Shown piece by piece: positions 13,000-13,155 of a stretch of DNA of 13,155 bases (its first letter is position 1; each line of letters starts with the position of its first letter). The stretch covers positions 1 to 13,155 of the forward strand of contig CAJLLB010000045.1 in assembly GCA_905207425.1 (NCBI GenBank), in the 5' to 3' direction. Position numbers and translations under genes: made by a program. The DNA comes from an uncultured Collinsella sp. Its GTDB lineage: Bacteria > Actinomycetota > Coriobacteriia > Coriobacteriales > Coriobacteriaceae. The notes under the pieces were generated by a model. The model worked only from the letters and a program-made list of their open reading frames with translations. It had not been told where the DNA came from and did not search any database.

Positions 13000-13155
13000 T
13001 CGCACCATCTGCATCGCCATTTTGCTGCACTGACTTTTCTGAATACCAGGCTCGAATTAGTTAACCTAGCTCCCGGGGCGGACCGGAGGGCATGAAGTTT
13101 GTCGCGAGTTCCGCACGCAAAGGAAAGCACTTAATGTGCTTTCCGTCTTGCGCAG
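13000..13155. other. Right-edge non-coding region with a hairpin, no recognised gene
   Basis: After the terminator no convincing gene is seen. A 9-bp perfect hairpin, GGAAAGCAC (13122-13130) with GTGCTTTCC (13136-13144), lies close to the edge. On the + strand it is followed by GTCTTG, and on the - strand by TTTGCG, so it could be a weak terminator in either direction. An ATG at 13092 opens a frame that runs off the edge, but its GGAGGG (13085-13090) is only one base away, which is too close for normal initiation. The gene it belongs to, if any, lies outside the window. Confidence 0.35.

Overview
The window looks like chromosomal DNA of a high-GC actinobacterium, most likely a Collinsella-type member of the Coriobacteriia. 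This is inferred from GC-rich codon use, frequent GTG starts, good Shine-Dalgarno sites, and the gene set: Lgt, a DUF6020-like membrane protein, YebC, the AmaP/DUF2273/Asp23 envelope-stress module, a YitT transporter-like protein and several zinc-ribbon membrane proteins. No genus-specific marker was available to confirm it. All genes but one run on the + strand. I see no rRNA, tRNA, CRISPR array, complete insertion sequence or prophage gene.

Layout: (1) 2-652, the 3' part of lgt (lipoprotein diacylglyceryl transferase), cut by the window edge. (2) 653-787, a gap filled almost entirely by two hairpin repeats. (3) 788-2971, a 727-residue polytopic membrane protein resembling DUF6020, followed by a third hairpin repeat. 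(4) 3137-3943, yebC, with a terminator at 4013-4056. (5) 4110-5585, a compact operon amaP, DUF2273 gene, asp23, closed by a fourth repeat copy and a strong terminator. (6) 5791-6813, a YitT/DUF2179 protein. (7) 6964-9571, two membrane proteins with near-identical zinc-ribbon heads (DUF4013-like and DUF4234) and a DUF2752 protein, with terminators at 8285-8320 and 9604-9648. (8) 9678-12947, a divergent pair of metal-dependent hydrolases: an M20D amidohydrolase on the - strand and a YtcJ-like amidohydrolase on the + strand. (9) 12965-13155, a terminator and a structured right edge without a recognised gene.

How the genes work together: the AmaP/DUF2273/Asp23 trio is a recognised unit in which a two-helix membrane protein anchors the abundant cytosolic protein Asp23. 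Here both DUF2273 and Asp23 carry long N-terminal extensions. The zinc-ribbon proteins and the DUF2752 gene form a second envelope-protein cluster of unknown function. The two hydrolases may share a divergent control region and could process N-acylated or peptide-like substrates, but nothing in the sequence fixes the substrate.

The most interesting non-coding signal is a family of dispersed hairpins at 653-685, 714-766, 2973-3006 and 5584-5634. The first three have unrelated stems but a shared GGG(A/T)CAGG in or bordering the loop. The second and fourth are inverted copies of one roughly 52-bp element (45 of 51 aligned bases identical by hand alignment, plus a 2-base gap). Three of the four sit within a base or two of a stop codon. 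This resembles REP-type palindromic elements more than ordinary terminators.
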